Below are positions 44,496-54,289 of a stretch of 62,922 bases of DNA, one piece after another. The stretch's first letter is position 1; each line of letters begins with the position of its first letter. Made by a program: the position numbers and the translations under genes. The stretch is from Synechococcales cyanobacterium GL140_1_metabat_312 (GTDB lineage Bacteria > Cyanobacteriota > Cyanobacteriia > Leptolyngbyales > Leptolyngbyaceae): the NCBI GenBank assembly GCA_025351345.1, contig JANXWB010000036.1:1-62922 (forward strand). The letters run 5' to 3'. Below the pieces are notes generated by a model. The model was not told the origin of the DNA and searched no databases. It saw nothing but the letters and a program-made list of their open reading frames with translations.

Positions 44496-46408
44496 AAATA
44501 GTTATGTTCACGATCGCAACGATATTGATCCTAGTGACCTCAGCCCGAATCGCCAATCGAATCTTTCCCTATCAGCCCTTGCAATCACTACTCAGTTTTT
44601 TGAGCGCATTTTGGATCATCATCACCCTATTGCAGTTAGTGATGGGAGTTTTTGGAGAACTGAACCCGATCGGCCTGTTATCCTCGGCGGTGGCCCTCAG
44701 TGTAGGGGAATTTCTCCAGTCTCGAAGGTGGGCTGTACCCGTGCGGGAAGGTCAAAAAGAACCGATCGTAATGCTCAGTCCTTTGGGAATTGGGGTAACA
44801 ATAGCCCTAGGATTTTTAGGATTATTACCCTTAACAACAATGCTCAACGACGCTTGGACCCAAATCCGATCGGTCCATCCTTTAAGTTGGGATGTCGTCA
44901 GCTATCACTTACCCAATGTCGTTACCTATTTACAAGCGCAAACTTGGTGGAAAATAGAAGGCACCTATGGCCACTATCCCGGTGGAAATGAATTACTCAA
45001 TTTATGGAGTATGGTTTTCCTGCGAAACGATGCATTATTGGGTTTGACAACTCTGACATTAGTGGCAGGATCATTACTCGCAACAGTGGTAATTTTCAAT
45101 CTAGTTGTCCCCATCCGATCGGCCTTCTGGCGAGGAATCATCTCCGTCGGTCTTGTCCTAGGCTTACTCAATCTTTCAGAGTTTCAAAATCTCATTTTTG
45201 ACATTGCTCGAAACGACGTAACAATGTTGTTTTGGGAGTTAGTCATCCTATGGGCATTTTTGAAATCTAAAACCCACACACAGAATTGGTCGCTTGTTGT
45301 CGGAATCGCTCTCGGATTACTGATCGGCACTAAGCCAAATGGACTATATTTTCTAATCGCAGCTCTAGTCTTAAATATTATTTTTAGCAATTCAGAAAAC
45401 CAAGAATCAATCACCGATCGCATCCGATCGGCATTCCTGAAAATACTATTACCCGCACTCGCTATAGGTTGTGGCTGGTATGCACGAAATCTAATCCAAA
45501 CTGGGCAACTCACTCCTATCGATCAACTCAAAGCCGCCACTGACCTCAGCATTCTACAAAGCATAACCAATCCCCAACTCTATAAATTAAATGTCCCATT
45601 CATTATCCTAATCACCGCGATAATAGCATCTCTACTTCCCCTTATAATCGCCGCAGTTCAATCATCACGATCACCATCCCGGTCGCAATTACTATCCATC
45701 CCCTTAATCCGATCGATTCCTTTAGGACTCCAAATTGTTGCGGCTTGGAACTTGAGCGCCATTGTGGCTTTAGTTCTCACCCCAAGCGGTGCGGGCTATT
45801 TGGCGGGATCAGGAAAAGTTTTCCTAATTCAAATTCGATACAGCGCCGTCATCATGCCACTCACTGGAATTCTATTAGTTTATGCCTTGACAATTTTGTT
45901 AGAAAAAGCCTTACAACCTTCGCCCTGGATCGATCGACTCCAAAAACGATCGATTCCACTCCGATCGCGCCTACCCTTACTTATTTCCGGCAGTATTGCA
46001 ACAATGCTTATAGTCCTACAGTCCACAACCGATCGACCTTTAGTGGGATTACCGGGACACGAAGGATTGATTTTTCCCATGGGTCAACAGCAAAGCATGG
46101 TCTATCGCTGGGTACAAAATAATGTCAAAAACTCCGTCATCTATTCAATAGGTCTACGGCCTTATGGATTGGTGGGTGAGAATTTAAATAATCAGGTAAT
46201 CGATCGGCTTGGCTCCACAGGTTGGACTTTAGCCGAAGGTTTGCCCATCATCAAAAACAACCGCGTCGAATTTATAGTCTTGTGTGTTGATCCGTTCGAT
46301 CGAACAACTCCACCCGGACTCAAAGAACTCATGCAACAACCCACCAAATTCCAATTGGTTTACAACGACGCCCTAAGCGCGGTCTTTAAAGTAAACACTA
46401 ACGGTTGA
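44486..46408 (+). CDS. Polytopic membrane protein, probable GT-C-type glycosyltransferase
   Basis: 640 residues with about 11-12 hydrophobic helices. After the third helix a conserved-looking extracytoplasmic loop reads HPLSWDVVSYHLPNVVTYLQ and YGHYPGGNELLNLW. An acidic residue in the first large loop next to a Tyr/His-rich motif is the pattern of lipid-linked-sugar glycosyltransferases (GT39/GT83 and related). Later loops contain DIARNDVTMLFWELV and GTKPNGLYFLIA. The C-terminal soluble part (about 540-640) is short. Overlaps the CCB gene by 10 bp (ATG within TCATGCGATTAG), so translation is probably coupled. Donor and acceptor unknown. Confidence 0.65.
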   Translation: MRLEIVMFTIATILILVTSARIANRIFPYQPLQSLLSFLSAFWIIITLLQLVMGVFGELNPIGLLSSAVALSVGEFLQSRRWAVPVREGQKEPIVMLSPLGIGVTIALGFLGLLPLTTMLNDAWTQIRSVHPLSWDVVSYHLPNVVTYLQAQTWWKIEGTYGHYPGGNELLNLWSMVFLRNDALLGLTTLTLVAGSLLATVVIFNLVVPIRSAFWRGIISVGLVLGLLNLSEFQNLIFDIARNDVTMLFWELVILWAFLKSKTHTQNWSLVVGIALGLLIGTKPNGLYFLIAALVLNIIFSNSENQESITDRIRSAFLKILLPALAIGCGWYARNLIQTGQLTPIDQLKAATDLSILQSITNPQLYKLNVPFIILITAIIASLLPLIIAAVQSSRSPSRSQLLSIPLIRSIPLGLQIVAAWNLSAIVALVLTPSGAGYLAGSGKVFLIQIRYSAVIMPLTGILLVYALTILLEKALQPSPWIDRLQKRSIPLRSRLPLLISGSIATMLIVLQSTTDRPLVGLPGHEGLIFPMGQQQSMVYRWVQNNVKNSVIYSIGLRPYGLVGENLNNQVIDRLGSTGWTLAEGLPIIKNNRVEFIVLCVDPFDRTTPPGLKELMQQPTKFQLVYNDALSAVFKVNTNG

Positions 46409-46423
46409 ATTCTTAATTCCCCT

Positions 46424-46479
46424 TTATTTTCTTATTTTTTAGATTTTCTAATTCCCTCTTATCAAGGGGGATCGGGTCT
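46424..46479. repeat. Dispersed intergenic repeat, copy A
   Basis: A TTATTTTCT...TTTTCTAATTCCC block followed by AAGGGGGATCGGGTCT resembles 50068-50134 after raf1, where TTATTTTCTAG...TTTTCTAGTTCCC is followed by AGGGGGATCGAGTCT. Both sit directly downstream of plus-strand genes and contain CCC/GGG complementary stretches able to form a hairpin. Confidence 0.5.
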
Positions 46480-46521
46480 AGCATCACAACCCTAATTATC
46501 AAAAATCCTCTAAGATGCTCT

Positions 46522-48525
46522 CTAAGATGCCATGGCCACGATCGGAATCGTAAAGTGAAACGCGCTGCCCTGACCTTTTCCAGCCGACTCCGCCCAAATT
46601 TGTCCGCCCCAACCATTCACAATCTGCCGACAAATCGCAAGACCAAGGCCCGTTCCGCCCACACTCCGCCGTAGGGATCCCTCCTCCTGATAAAACCGCT
46701 CAAACACAGCTTCTAATGAAGCTGGATCAATACCACGACCCGTATCCGCCAACACTACTTCCAACATATGTTGAACGCCCTGAGTAACGGACTCATTCGG
46801 CGATTGCACAGCCCGAATCCGAATATGGCCCGTTGCATCTGTAAATTTGCACGCATTGTCCAAAAGCTTTGAAAGCACCTCCACCAGCCATTCTCCATCC
46901 ACCTGAACCAAGGGCAACAACTTTGGAATCTCCACCGATATTGTCGGCAACTTAATCCCATAGCGGCTTTGTAGACTACTCAGTGCCAAATCAATACATT
47001 CTTGCAAAGGCTGCGCCTCCACCCGCCACTCTACCCGACCACTTTCCAAACGAGATAACGTCAAAAAGTCCTGAATCAACTTCCGCATTCGATCGGCATC
47101 TTCCATCGCCGCATCCAACATCACCTGACGTAATTCTTGCGGCATATCTGGTTCTGTGGCCAAACTTTCCAAACACACCTGAATCGTCGAAAGCGGTGTC
47201 CGTAACTCATGTCCCGTAATCGCAATTAGATTACTGCGCGTGCGTTCAAGTGCTTCAAGCTGTTGATTGAGATCTTCTAAGTTTGCAAAAGACTCAGCCT
47301 GAATTAATGCTGTCCCCACTTGATTTGCGATCGCATTTACCAAGTCCAGTTCACTTTCATTCAAATTCTGGGATCGATGATAATGAAGTTCAATTACGCC
47401 TAAAAGCCGATTTTGGTGAATCACCGGAACCATTAACCAACTGCAAATCTTGCCCGTGGTCGATAAGCTCTGAAGGGTGCGCAAAGACTCAGAATCAAGC
47501 GGAGTATCTTTGAGGTATTGGGCTAAATTAGGCACAAATACTAATGTCTGTGTCGTGACAATTTGTTGAAAAAATGGATTGGAGGCTAGGTTCCAGCTCA
47601 TGCCCAACAGCGACGGAATCGACTGATCATCAATCCGATCGTCATCCCGTAGCGGCACCTCATTCGTCACTCCCAAAAATTCATGACTCAGCTTCACCAA
47701 GGCATTCCCCGCTCTCGCTCGATAAATCAAACAGCGCGACGGCATCAGCACCTGTCCCAATTCTTGGGTCCCCACCTGAAGCACTTCTTCAGGATCCAAC
47801 GACTCCCGAATTGCCGCTGTCATCAAATTTTGTAAACGCTCCTTCCGTTCCCCTTCTGCGATCGATCGGTACGCCTTCGAGAGCTTGTACTGTCCCGCCT
47901 GCAAATAGGTCACAAGTCGTTCTGAAAACGGATCCGCCACAGACGGTTTGAATCCCTTGAGAGTCTCGCGGTTCAGCTTTGCGAGCGCCTTGCCGACTTT
48001 GCTGGCTAGTTCCGGTCGATAACTTAAAATTCGTTGAAGCAGCAGTTCAGCAGACTTGTTGACTATTTCACGATCGAAGGTCCAAATTCCCTCAAACCGA
48101 CGACCTTGGTCCACATGCAACACGCCCTGATTGCTCTCATCCCCCAAGCGTTCCCGACAAATCAAACAGGACGCATAGCCTTTTCCCAGAACCACCAAAT
48201 GCCATTCCATCGCCAACCCATCCTTCGGATCAAAGGCGATCGTTTCGTACTGTTGCGATCGATTTTTGAACTCCGTCTCTGGAGCCGCCAACACATAAAC
48301 CTGATCGCTGCGTTCCGAAATCCTTACATAGCGATGCGCTTCTTGATTATAAAACCGTTCCCGCTGAAAACTTGCAATCACCAGCGGTTTATCTGACCCG
48401 GCTAAGACCTGATCCTCCATGGCATGAGATAACGCCGTCATGGAGGACTTGAAATACGTATGGGGATGAATCTGCTGAGATAGTGCCGCAGATAAATCAT
48501 CCAATAGCGAAGTTGAGATAATCAT
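46522..48525 (-). CDS. Sensor histidine kinase with DICT and GAF domains
   Basis: 667 residues from ATG 48525. Residues 1-230 form a DICT sensory domain (SLLDDLSAALSQQIHPHTYF, MTALSHAMEDQV, LVVLGKGYASCLICRERLG). About 240-420 is a GAF domain (LMPSRCLIYRARAGNALVKL ... LMVPVIHQNRLLGVIELHYH). Then a short coiled coil, HisKA with phosphoacceptor in ITGHELRTPLSTIQ, and HATPase_c with LLDNACKFTDATG, DTGRGIDPAS and GGTGLGLAICRQIVNGWGG. All kinase boxes are intact. DICT domains in cyanobacteria are associated with light-responsive signalling proteins; the input here is unknown. No response regulator gene is adjacent, so it is an orphan kinase. Confidence 0.9.
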   Translation of the reverse strand: MIISTSLLDDLSAALSQQIHPHTYFKSSMTALSHAMEDQVLAGSDKPLVIASFQRERFYNQEAHRYVRISERSDQVYVLAAPETEFKNRSQQYETIAFDPKDGLAMEWHLVVLGKGYASCLICRERLGDESNQGVLHVDQGRRFEGIWTFDREIVNKSAELLLQRILSYRPELASKVGKALAKLNRETLKGFKPSVADPFSERLVTYLQAGQYKLSKAYRSIAEGERKERLQNLMTAAIRESLDPEEVLQVGTQELGQVLMPSRCLIYRARAGNALVKLSHEFLGVTNEVPLRDDDRIDDQSIPSLLGMSWNLASNPFFQQIVTTQTLVFVPNLAQYLKDTPLDSESLRTLQSLSTTGKICSWLMVPVIHQNRLLGVIELHYHRSQNLNESELDLVNAIANQVGTALIQAESFANLEDLNQQLEALERTRSNLIAITGHELRTPLSTIQVCLESLATEPDMPQELRQVMLDAAMEDADRMRKLIQDFLTLSRLESGRVEWRVEAQPLQECIDLALSSLQSRYGIKLPTISVEIPKLLPLVQVDGEWLVEVLSKLLDNACKFTDATGHIRIRAVQSPNESVTQGVQHMLEVVLADTGRGIDPASLEAVFERFYQEEGSLRRSVGGTGLGLAICRQIVNGWGGQIWAESAGKGQGSAFHFTIPIVAMAS

Positions 48526-48739
48526 TCCGCTGGACAAGGCAAACAACCAAAAGAACAATAAAAACTTGAATTTCTATTGTATCTGCTGACTTTGGTCTCC
48601 TCATCGCTTTGATAGCAGAAGCTTTACATATCGCAATACTTGCTATTCAACTCTAACCACTATCTAACCCTTAGTATCGATCGGGAACATCAATTAAAAA
48701 AGCATGGAACTCTGCAATCCCATGCTTTCAAAATATATA

Positions 48740-48812
48740 TGGAGCCAAGCGGGTTCGAACCGCTGACCTCTGCAATGCCATCGCAGCGCTCTACCAACTG
48801 AGCTATGGCCCC
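48740..48812 (-). tRNA. tRNA-Ala (GGC)
   Basis: Minus-strand fold: GGGGCCA pairs with TGGCTCC (one G-U) plus discriminator A. The D-arm is AGCTCAGTTGGTAGAGCG, the anticodon loop ATGGCAT (anticodon GGC), and the T-arm GCGGTTCGAACCCGC. 73 nt; CCA not encoded. Confidence 0.95.
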
Positions 48813-48920
48813 TCTGGTTGTTATATTGCCCTGAACTAGCAAGCGAAGTCAAGAGATTTTAAAATTCAGATGCCCCCGCTTCGATGTTAGGGTGAGTATC
48901 GATCGTTGTAATAAAACCCT

Positions 48921-50012
48921 ATGACTGACACAAACCCCACGAACCCCACCGATCCTACAACTCTCGACCCGGCTCAAGCCGATGAATTGATTCTCTCCCT
49001 GCGTCGCAAGATGGGAACCTGGGTGGATTGGGCCGAGGCTTGCCAAAAACTCTCGAAAAGTGGTTACAACGATCAAGCTATTTTTGAAGCTACTGGATTT
49101 GAAGCGATTCATCAAAACCAAATTATGGTCGCCGTCCAGGTTTACCAATCCATTATCAGTGTTGGAGTCTCGCCGGAGACCGTGGCTCATTTTGGCTATC
49201 GTGCCTCAGACGTACTCTACGAATTCAGAATGCTCTCTCCTGTCGAACGTGCCGCTGCTGCTGACTTCGCTGCCGATCGTAAAATGGATATGGATGAAGC
49301 ACGAGAAATGGGCAAAGCTGTCAAAGATTTCTCCCGAATTAACCAGCCGGCCTCAGAATTTTCTAGCCATCCCGGCGATATTTTGGCTTACTTTGCTTGG
49401 CGCGCTGCAAAACAAAAAACCGATCTTCAAGCCCGATCGGTCCTAATTGCCCGAGCGTTAAAATACGTCCAATCCGTCCCCGCTCGCCGACAAATTGAAG
49501 CCTTACTAATCGACTTCACCCAAGTCCCAGAAAAACTAGCCCCTCGGCTCCCGGCCTACCGCATCGAATCCGACGAAGAACTTCCCACCGTTCTCCCCGT
49601 CATTGGGGTTATGCCTCTGACAAAGGCTGATTTTCAAGCGCCGCCGCTCTATGATGCAGAAGAACCGTTTGGATTGGTACGATTTACAGGTTCGGGGGCA
49701 TACGTGGCCGTTCCAGGCTACCAAGTGATTCGCAACTTGTCCGACCCGATCGCATTCTTAGTCGATAGTGACAAATTGCCCACCCGACTTCCCGGCACCC
49801 AAGAACAAGTTTTGATTGTGGTCGATCGGGACGATCGGACTTGGAAAGAAGATTGCTACTTTGTGATTGCCGATGCCGAGAATCAATTGCAGTTGAACTG
49901 GTTTGAATCCGCGCCTGAAACGCAAATCTTAGGCCGAGTCATTCTATTGCTCCGTCCAAAAAAGGTACTAGATGAGGCATACACCAAAGAACTATGGCAG
50001 TTTGAAGAATAG
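48921..50012 (+). CDS. raf1: RuBisCO accumulation factor 1
   Basis: 363 residues. The N-terminal helical domain starts after a Thr/Pro-rich leader: ADELILSLRRKMGTWVDWAE, ATGFEAIHQNQIMVAVQVYQ, YRASDVLYEFRMLSPVERAA; then a linker and a C-terminal beta dimerisation domain (PLYDAEEPFGLVRFTGSGAY, VVDRDDRTWKEDCYFV). This is the Raf1 layout: a dimeric chaperone that braces RbcL dimers during Form I RuBisCO assembly downstream of GroEL/ES. Full length, no oddities. Monocistronic by spacing; the RuBisCO genes are not in the window. Confidence 0.94.
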   Translation: MTDTNPTNPTDPTTLDPAQADELILSLRRKMGTWVDWAEACQKLSKSGYNDQAIFEATGFEAIHQNQIMVAVQVYQSIISVGVSPETVAHFGYRASDVLYEFRMLSPVERAAAADFAADRKMDMDEAREMGKAVKDFSRINQPASEFSSHPGDILAYFAWRAAKQKTDLQARSVLIARALKYVQSVPARRQIEALLIDFTQVPEKLAPRLPAYRIESDEELPTVLPVIGVMPLTKADFQAPPLYDAEEPFGLVRFTGSGAYVAVPGYQVIRNLSDPIAFLVDSDKLPTRLPGTQEQVLIVVDRDDRTWKEDCYFVIADAENQLQLNWFESAPETQILGRVILLLRPKKVLDEAYTKELWQFEE

Positions 50013-50067
50013 AAAGGCAATCTCCTGAATCCTCCTTAATACGGGAGTTAACAAGGGAGACTAATCG

Positions 50068-50134
50068 TTATTTTCTAGATCTTCCTTATTTTCTAGTTCC
50101 CCCTTTTTAAGGGAAATTTAGGGGGATCGAGTCT
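50068..50134. repeat. Dispersed intergenic repeat, copy B
   Basis: Related to 46424-46479. Contains TTCCCCCTTTTTAAGGGAAA, itself a near-palindrome, then AGGGGGATCGAGTCTTTTGATCCC with GATC...GATC symmetry. Located between convergent raf1 and the CNNM/CBS gene, so a terminator role is possible. Confidence 0.5.
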
Positions 50135-50163
50135 TTTGATCCCAACAAAGAACTTAAAAAACT

Positions 50164-51525
50164 CTAATCACTCTCAAGGACGATCGGCTCTAACCGTCTA
50201 ATTTGAATTTGGTCCAATCGAGGCCCAACTGAAGTAATCACTGTTAGTTCGCAATTCCCCTCCTGCAACGTCTCCCCTTCCCCTGGAATCCGCTGCCATT
50301 GATACAACAAAAAACCGCCCAACGTATGATACTCATCCGAAATTGGTAATTGCACCTTTAAGACTTCATTCACAGTCTCAAGCGAAAGCTGCGCCTGGAC
50401 CATAAAGGTATGGGCATCAATCCGTTGAATCAAATTTACCGTCTCCATTTCATTCTCTGGCGATTCTCCAATGATTTGCGTAATCAAATCCTGAATCGTC
50501 ACCAGCCCCGCCGTACTCCCAAATTCATCTACCACCACCACAATGTGATGTCGCGATCGTTGCATTAAGGTCAACAACTCACCCAGTGCTGTATATTCCG
50601 GCACAAACCGAGCAGGCCGAATCCAAGGCTGAATCGGACTATCCAAAATTAAAGTTCCCTGTACCAGCGGTTCGGCTAACTCCTTCAAATGAATCACCCC
50701 ACACACATCATCCACTGATTCAGAAATGACGGGATAACGTGAGTGATGACTACGAGAAACTTCATCCAAAAGATCGCGAACCGTGGCCGCAATATCGATC
50801 GTAATCATATTAGTCCGACGAATCATCACCTGATTGGCTTTTACGTCGGTGAACTCAAATACATTACTAAGTAATTCTCGTTGTTCTTCAACTAATCCCA
50901 TCGATTCACTTTGTGTTTCAATCATGAGCTGAATCTCTTCAGACGTGACTTGGTTATACCAACCTTGTCCCGTATAGCGAATCCCAATCAACCGCAACAA
51001 CAACTGCGTGGATTTATTCAAAATCCAAATAAATGGATGGAAACATCGAGCAATCACACTACTTAACGGCGCTAATGCTAATGCAATATCTTCCGCATAT
51101 AGCAACGAAATTGACTTCGGGCACAATTCACCCAAAACAATTTGCACATAGGCAATCAACAAAAATGCGATCGGTACAGAACAAGATCGCGTCAAAGTCT
51201 CTAACCAAGTCTCCGGCAAAAATGTTATCGATCGAATTCCCAATCGAATCACATTTGCCATCGTACTTTCACCAATCCACCCCAACGCTAGACTTGACAT
51301 CGTAATCCCTAACTGCGTCGTTGATAGCAATCGATCGATACCAATCTGCAACTCTTGCACCGTCTGAGCCTGCAAATCTCCCGCATCTACCAACTGGCTA
51401 ATCCGCGATCGTCGCACCGAAACGATGGCAAACTCCGTCATCACAAAGAATGCATTGATCAATATCAATACCAAAATGGAAAGCAAACGGCTACCCACTT
51501 CAGAAGGAGACAGGGAAGGCAACAT
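50164..51525 (-). CDS. CNNM/HlyC-CorC family membrane protein with CBS pair
   Basis: 453 residues from ATG 51525. An N-terminal CNNM transmembrane domain with 3-4 helices (LSILVLILINAFFVMTEFAI, SVRRSRISQLVDAGD, TQLGITMSSLALGWIGE, VPIAFLLIAYVQIVLGELCP), a pair of CBS domains (MIRRTNMITIDIAATVRDLL ... HHSRYPVISESVDDVCGVIH; MQRSRHHIVVVVDEFGSTAG), and a C-terminal CorC_HlyC domain (YHTLGGFLLYQWQRIPGEGE). The family is linked to Mg/Co homeostasis, probably as Na-driven Mg exporters; the haemolysin name is historical. The frame extends upstream to 51576 but conservation begins at the chosen Met. Confidence 0.88.
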   Translation of the reverse strand: MLPSLSPSEVGSRLLSILVLILINAFFVMTEFAIVSVRRSRISQLVDAGDLQAQTVQELQIGIDRLLSTTQLGITMSSLALGWIGESTMANVIRLGIRSITFLPETWLETLTRSCSVPIAFLLIAYVQIVLGELCPKSISLLYAEDIALALAPLSSVIARCFHPFIWILNKSTQLLLRLIGIRYTGQGWYNQVTSEEIQLMIETQSESMGLVEEQRELLSNVFEFTDVKANQVMIRRTNMITIDIAATVRDLLDEVSRSHHSRYPVISESVDDVCGVIHLKELAEPLVQGTLILDSPIQPWIRPARFVPEYTALGELLTLMQRSRHHIVVVVDEFGSTAGLVTIQDLITQIIGESPENEMETVNLIQRIDAHTFMVQAQLSLETVNEVLKVQLPISDEYHTLGGFLLYQWQRIPGEGETLQEGNCELTVITSVGPRLDQIQIRRLEPIVLESD

Positions 51526-51613
51526 GAGGGAAGTTAGAATGAATTCTGACGTACTAAATTTGGGTTGATATACCATTAAATTAATGGCTAAATTAGTGGT
51601 TCCTATTTAATAA

Positions 51614-52291
51614 TTATTTAACGGGAACATCTAAAACTTCCAGTTGTATTTTTTTGTCTGGATAGTCAGAGATCTGTAAGGAAACTTTACTCGCATTTGC
51701 CAACAAACCATTAGAGACCTTCACCGTCCCCGTCACCCGATCGCTCCTTGGCGCAAGTTCTTGGGGAAGCCCTGTCGTTTCAGCATTCAAAATCCGACCT
51801 TGATCATCTCTAACGGTCAAATTGCTATATAGAAAATTAACCGCTTGGGCACTGTCATTTTTCAGCGAAACATCGAAACTTACCGTATCTTCTTGGCGAC
51901 GAATCGCTGTTACTTCGATCGTCACCTCTTTATCTTTACCCGTATAAGGAAACTGGTGATTCGTCTTTTGCGCTTCAGGCATTTCCTTAATCCCATCCTT
52001 TTGATCCAGGGTCAGATCCGGCTTTGCTCCAGCTTTTAGACTACTATTAACTTTTTCTTTCGCAGCTTTCAAAATATCTTCTTCCCTGAGAAGTGTGATT
52101 TCTGCCTGACCCGAAGTCCGTTTCTGAGAATTTTCGCCGCTTGATGCCTTATTAGGCCGACTATCCGGTTGACGAACTCCTTTTAGAGCCTCAGTCCCTA
52201 TTGAAAACCCACCCGTAGAACTCACAACACCCGCACTCACCATCAAGAACAGAAGTACAAAGGTAAATGTCGCTGTTGAGTTGAGTTTCAT
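51614..52291 (-). CDS. Hypothetical exported or membrane-anchored protein
   Basis: 225 residues. An N-terminal hydrophobic segment (FTFVLLFLMVSAGVVSS) suggests a signal peptide or anchor. Next comes a polar, Lys/Ser/Glu-rich region, then a beta-rich domain from about residue 120 (EVTIEVTAIRRQEDTVSFDV, NFLYSNLTVRDDQGRILNAE, VTGTVKVSNGLLANASKVSL), resembling the immunoglobulin-like DUF4352 type of extracytoplasmic module. No catalytic motif. Function unknown. Lies 38 bp beyond the CNNM gene frame on the same strand and could be co-transcribed with it. Confidence 0.7.
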   Translation of the reverse strand: MKLNSTATFTFVLLFLMVSAGVVSSTGGFSIGTEALKGVRQPDSRPNKASSGENSQKRTSGQAEITLLREEDILKAAKEKVNSSLKAGAKPDLTLDQKDGIKEMPEAQKTNHQFPYTGKDKEVTIEVTAIRRQEDTVSFDVSLKNDSAQAVNFLYSNLTVRDDQGRILNAETTGLPQELAPRSDRVTGTVKVSNGLLANASKVSLQISDYPDKKIQLEVLDVPVK

Positions 52292-52500
52292 TAGATTAAG
52301 GAGAAAAGTGGTTGAATCGAAAAATCATGCTTTTTCTGCATTTTCATGATGATTGTATACTTAGACATCAGGAGCGACTCAGCTATTTTTGAAGAAGTCA
52401 ACTCAACTTTTTGAGCATAAATTTTCTGATTCTAATTCGGCTATTTTACGTTACACTACTATAAACACATTACTAGCATTATCTAGAGTGTCATACGTTT

Positions 52501-52573
52501 CCAGGGTTGGCCGAGCGGTTTAGGCAACGAGCTCATAATTCGTACCAGACGGGTTCAACTCCTGTACCCTGGA
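52501..52573 (+). tRNA. tRNA with CAU anticodon, probably tRNA-Ile2 (lysidine type)
   Basis: CCAGGGT pairs with ACCCTGG, discriminator A. The anticodon arm is ACGAG-CTCATAA-TTCGT (anticodon CAT) and the T-arm ACGGG-TTCAACT-CCTGT. The D-loop GAGCGGTTTAGGC and the CTCATAA loop resemble chloroplast and cyanobacterial tRNA-Ile(CAU), whose wobble C is modified by TilS to read AUA; it lacks initiator features such as three G-C pairs at the base of the anticodon stem. Elongator tRNA-Met is the alternative. The SWIM protein gene starts 26 bp downstream. Confidence 0.85.
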
Positions 52574-52599
52574 CTTTTAATTAAAAACCTACTGCAAAA

Positions 52600-53463
52600 A
52601 TGCGATCGTATCGGCATTCCGAACCATCAGATACAGCGGACTCAGAGGATCAATATTCCATCGCCATTGCCCGTGAATGGTGGGCACAACGTTGGGTTGA
52701 TGTGCTGGAATCCTTTGGATTCAGACAACGAATGGCGCGGGCACGGAACTACGCAAAAGACGGAAATGTTCTGAGTTTAGAATTTCACAATGCCAGCGTC
52801 GTTGCTGTCGTTAGCGGATCCGCGCCTGAACCCTACAATGTCCGATTCCAAATCGAACCCTTTACGGACGAACAGTGGGGCTATATTGTTGAATCGTTGG
52901 CAGAACAAGCTCTATTTAGCGCTAAGCTCTTGTCCGGCGAAATGCCTCAAAATATCGAAGAAGTCTTTACTGCCAACGGTTTAAGTCTGTTTCCCTTCAA
53001 TCAATTCGACATTATTAGTGAATGCGATTGTCCGGATCCAGTCAATCCCTGTAAACATATTGGCGCGGTCTATTACTTACTGGGCGATCGGTTTGGGGAC
53101 GATCCTTTCGTGTTATTTCAACTCCGAGGCCGCACCAAAACCGAAATCATTCAAGCCTTGCGCGATCGGCGAGCCATACTAAGCGGAGACGATGGAACAT
53201 TACTGGATAATGACACAACGATACAGCCGATCGATGCTGACACCCTACCCCATCCCGACTCCATCCGTGCCTTTTGGTCCTACCATCAGCCGATCAATCC
53301 CAGCTTAATTTTCTTATCTCCTTCTAGCGACAGCGTCCTAGACCTGATGGGAGTTCCCCGCCAGATGGATTCCAAAACCGCCGCTACTTGGATAGACATG
53401 ATCCGCGATCGTCACGAACAAGTCAGCACCGCCATCATCACCCAAACCCTAGAAAACCTATAA
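52600..53463 (+). CDS. SWIM zinc-finger domain protein
   Basis: 287 residues. The SWIM motif [12 protein letters not shown] (CxC...CxH, near 143-154) is followed by the usual [12 protein letters not shown]. The N-terminal half ([40 protein letters not shown]) matches the stand-alone SWIM proteins that in many bacteria neighbour SNF2 helicases. Predicted zinc-dependent DNA- or protein-binding role. No SNF2 gene is present in the window. No signal peptide. Confidence 0.87.
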   Translation: MRSYRHSEPSDTADSEDQYSIAIAREWWAQRWVDVLESFGFRQRMARARNYAKDGNVLSLEFHNASVVAVVSGSAPEPYNVRFQIEPFTDEQWGYIVESLAEQALFSAKLLSGEMPQNIEEVFTANGLSLFPFNQFDIISECDCPDPVNPCKHIGAVYYLLGDRFGDDPFVLFQLRGRTKTEIIQALRDRRAILSGDDGTLLDNDTTIQPIDADTLPHPDSIRAFWSYHQPINPSLIFLSPSSDSVLDLMGVPRQMDSKTAATWIDMIRDRHEQVSTAIITQTLENL

Positions 53464-53551
53464 CTCTCAATTCCGCACTCTAAATTCGATCGAATTGATC
53501 CCGTCACGGCGTAGACTTGATAGAAGTTTTTTTAGAAGTAGATTTGATCCT

Positions 53552-54280
53552 GTGCGAAAGATTATTCTTGCTGGCAATTGGAAAATGTTCAAAACCCAAG
53601 CCGAAACTATCGAGTTTGTGCAGGGGTTCAAATCGCTTGTGGATGATGCCCCGAGCGATCGTGACATCGTTCTTTGCGTGCCCTTTACGGATCTTGGCAT
53701 CCTATCCAAAACCCTCCACGGTAGTCGCATCCAAATTGCGGCGCAGAATGTCCATTGGGCTGAAAATGGTGCTTATACGGGCGAAATATCAGCGACAATG
53801 CTGCTCGAAATCGGGGTGCGCTACGTGATTATTGGCCATAGCGAACGTCGTCAACTTTTCGGCGAGACCAATGAGACGGTTAACTTCCGACTTAGAGCAG
53901 CTCAAGGCGCAGGGCTGAAACCTATTTTATGTGTTGGCGAAACTAAGCAGGAACGCGATGCCGGGAAAGCAGAAGCGGTGATTTTTGAGCAGTTGGCTAA
54001 GGGGTTGATCGGGGTTGATCAGACTAATTTAGTGATTGCTTACGAACCAATTTGGGCGATCGGAACGGGAGATACCTGCGATGTGACGGAAGCCAACCGG
54101 ATTTGTGGCGCTATTCGCAGCAAGCTAAATAAGTCGGACGTGTCGATTCAATATGGCGGCTCAGTGAAGTCCGACAATATCGATCAGATCATGGCTCAGC
54201 CAGAAATTGATGGGGCATTAGTCGGTGGTGCGAGTTTGGATCCTGAAAGTTTTGCCCGCATTGTCAACTACGAGGCTTAA
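53552..54280 (+). CDS. tpiA: Triosephosphate isomerase
   Basis: 242 residues from GTG 53552, giving the standard N-terminus [11 protein letters not shown] (Lys11 in the active site). Other catalytic parts: IIGHSERR (electrophilic His), [11 protein letters not shown] (base Glu and start of loop 6) and IQYGGSVK (phosphate loop). Interconverts DHAP and glyceraldehyde-3-phosphate in the Calvin cycle and glycolysis. The longer frame from 53495 adds 19 residues with no family match and is rejected. Followed by a long inverted repeat. Confidence 0.96.
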   Translation: MRKIILAGNWKMFKTQAETIEFVQGFKSLVDDAPSDRDIVLCVPFTDLGILSKTLHGSRIQIAAQNVHWAENGAYTGEISATMLLEIGVRYVIIGHSERRQLFGETNETVNFRLRAAQGAGLKPILCVGETKQERDAGKAEAVIFEQLAKGLIGVDQTNLVIAYEPIWAIGTGDTCDVTEANRICGAIRSKLNKSDVSIQYGGSVKSDNIDQIMAQPEIDGALVGGASLDPESFARIVNYEA

Positions 54281-54289
54281 TAACGGGTT

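Noticed and set aside
52501-52573. Initiator tRNA-fMet
   Set aside because: Anticodon is CAU but the G-C triplet at the base of the anticodon stem and the 1-72 mismatch are absent.
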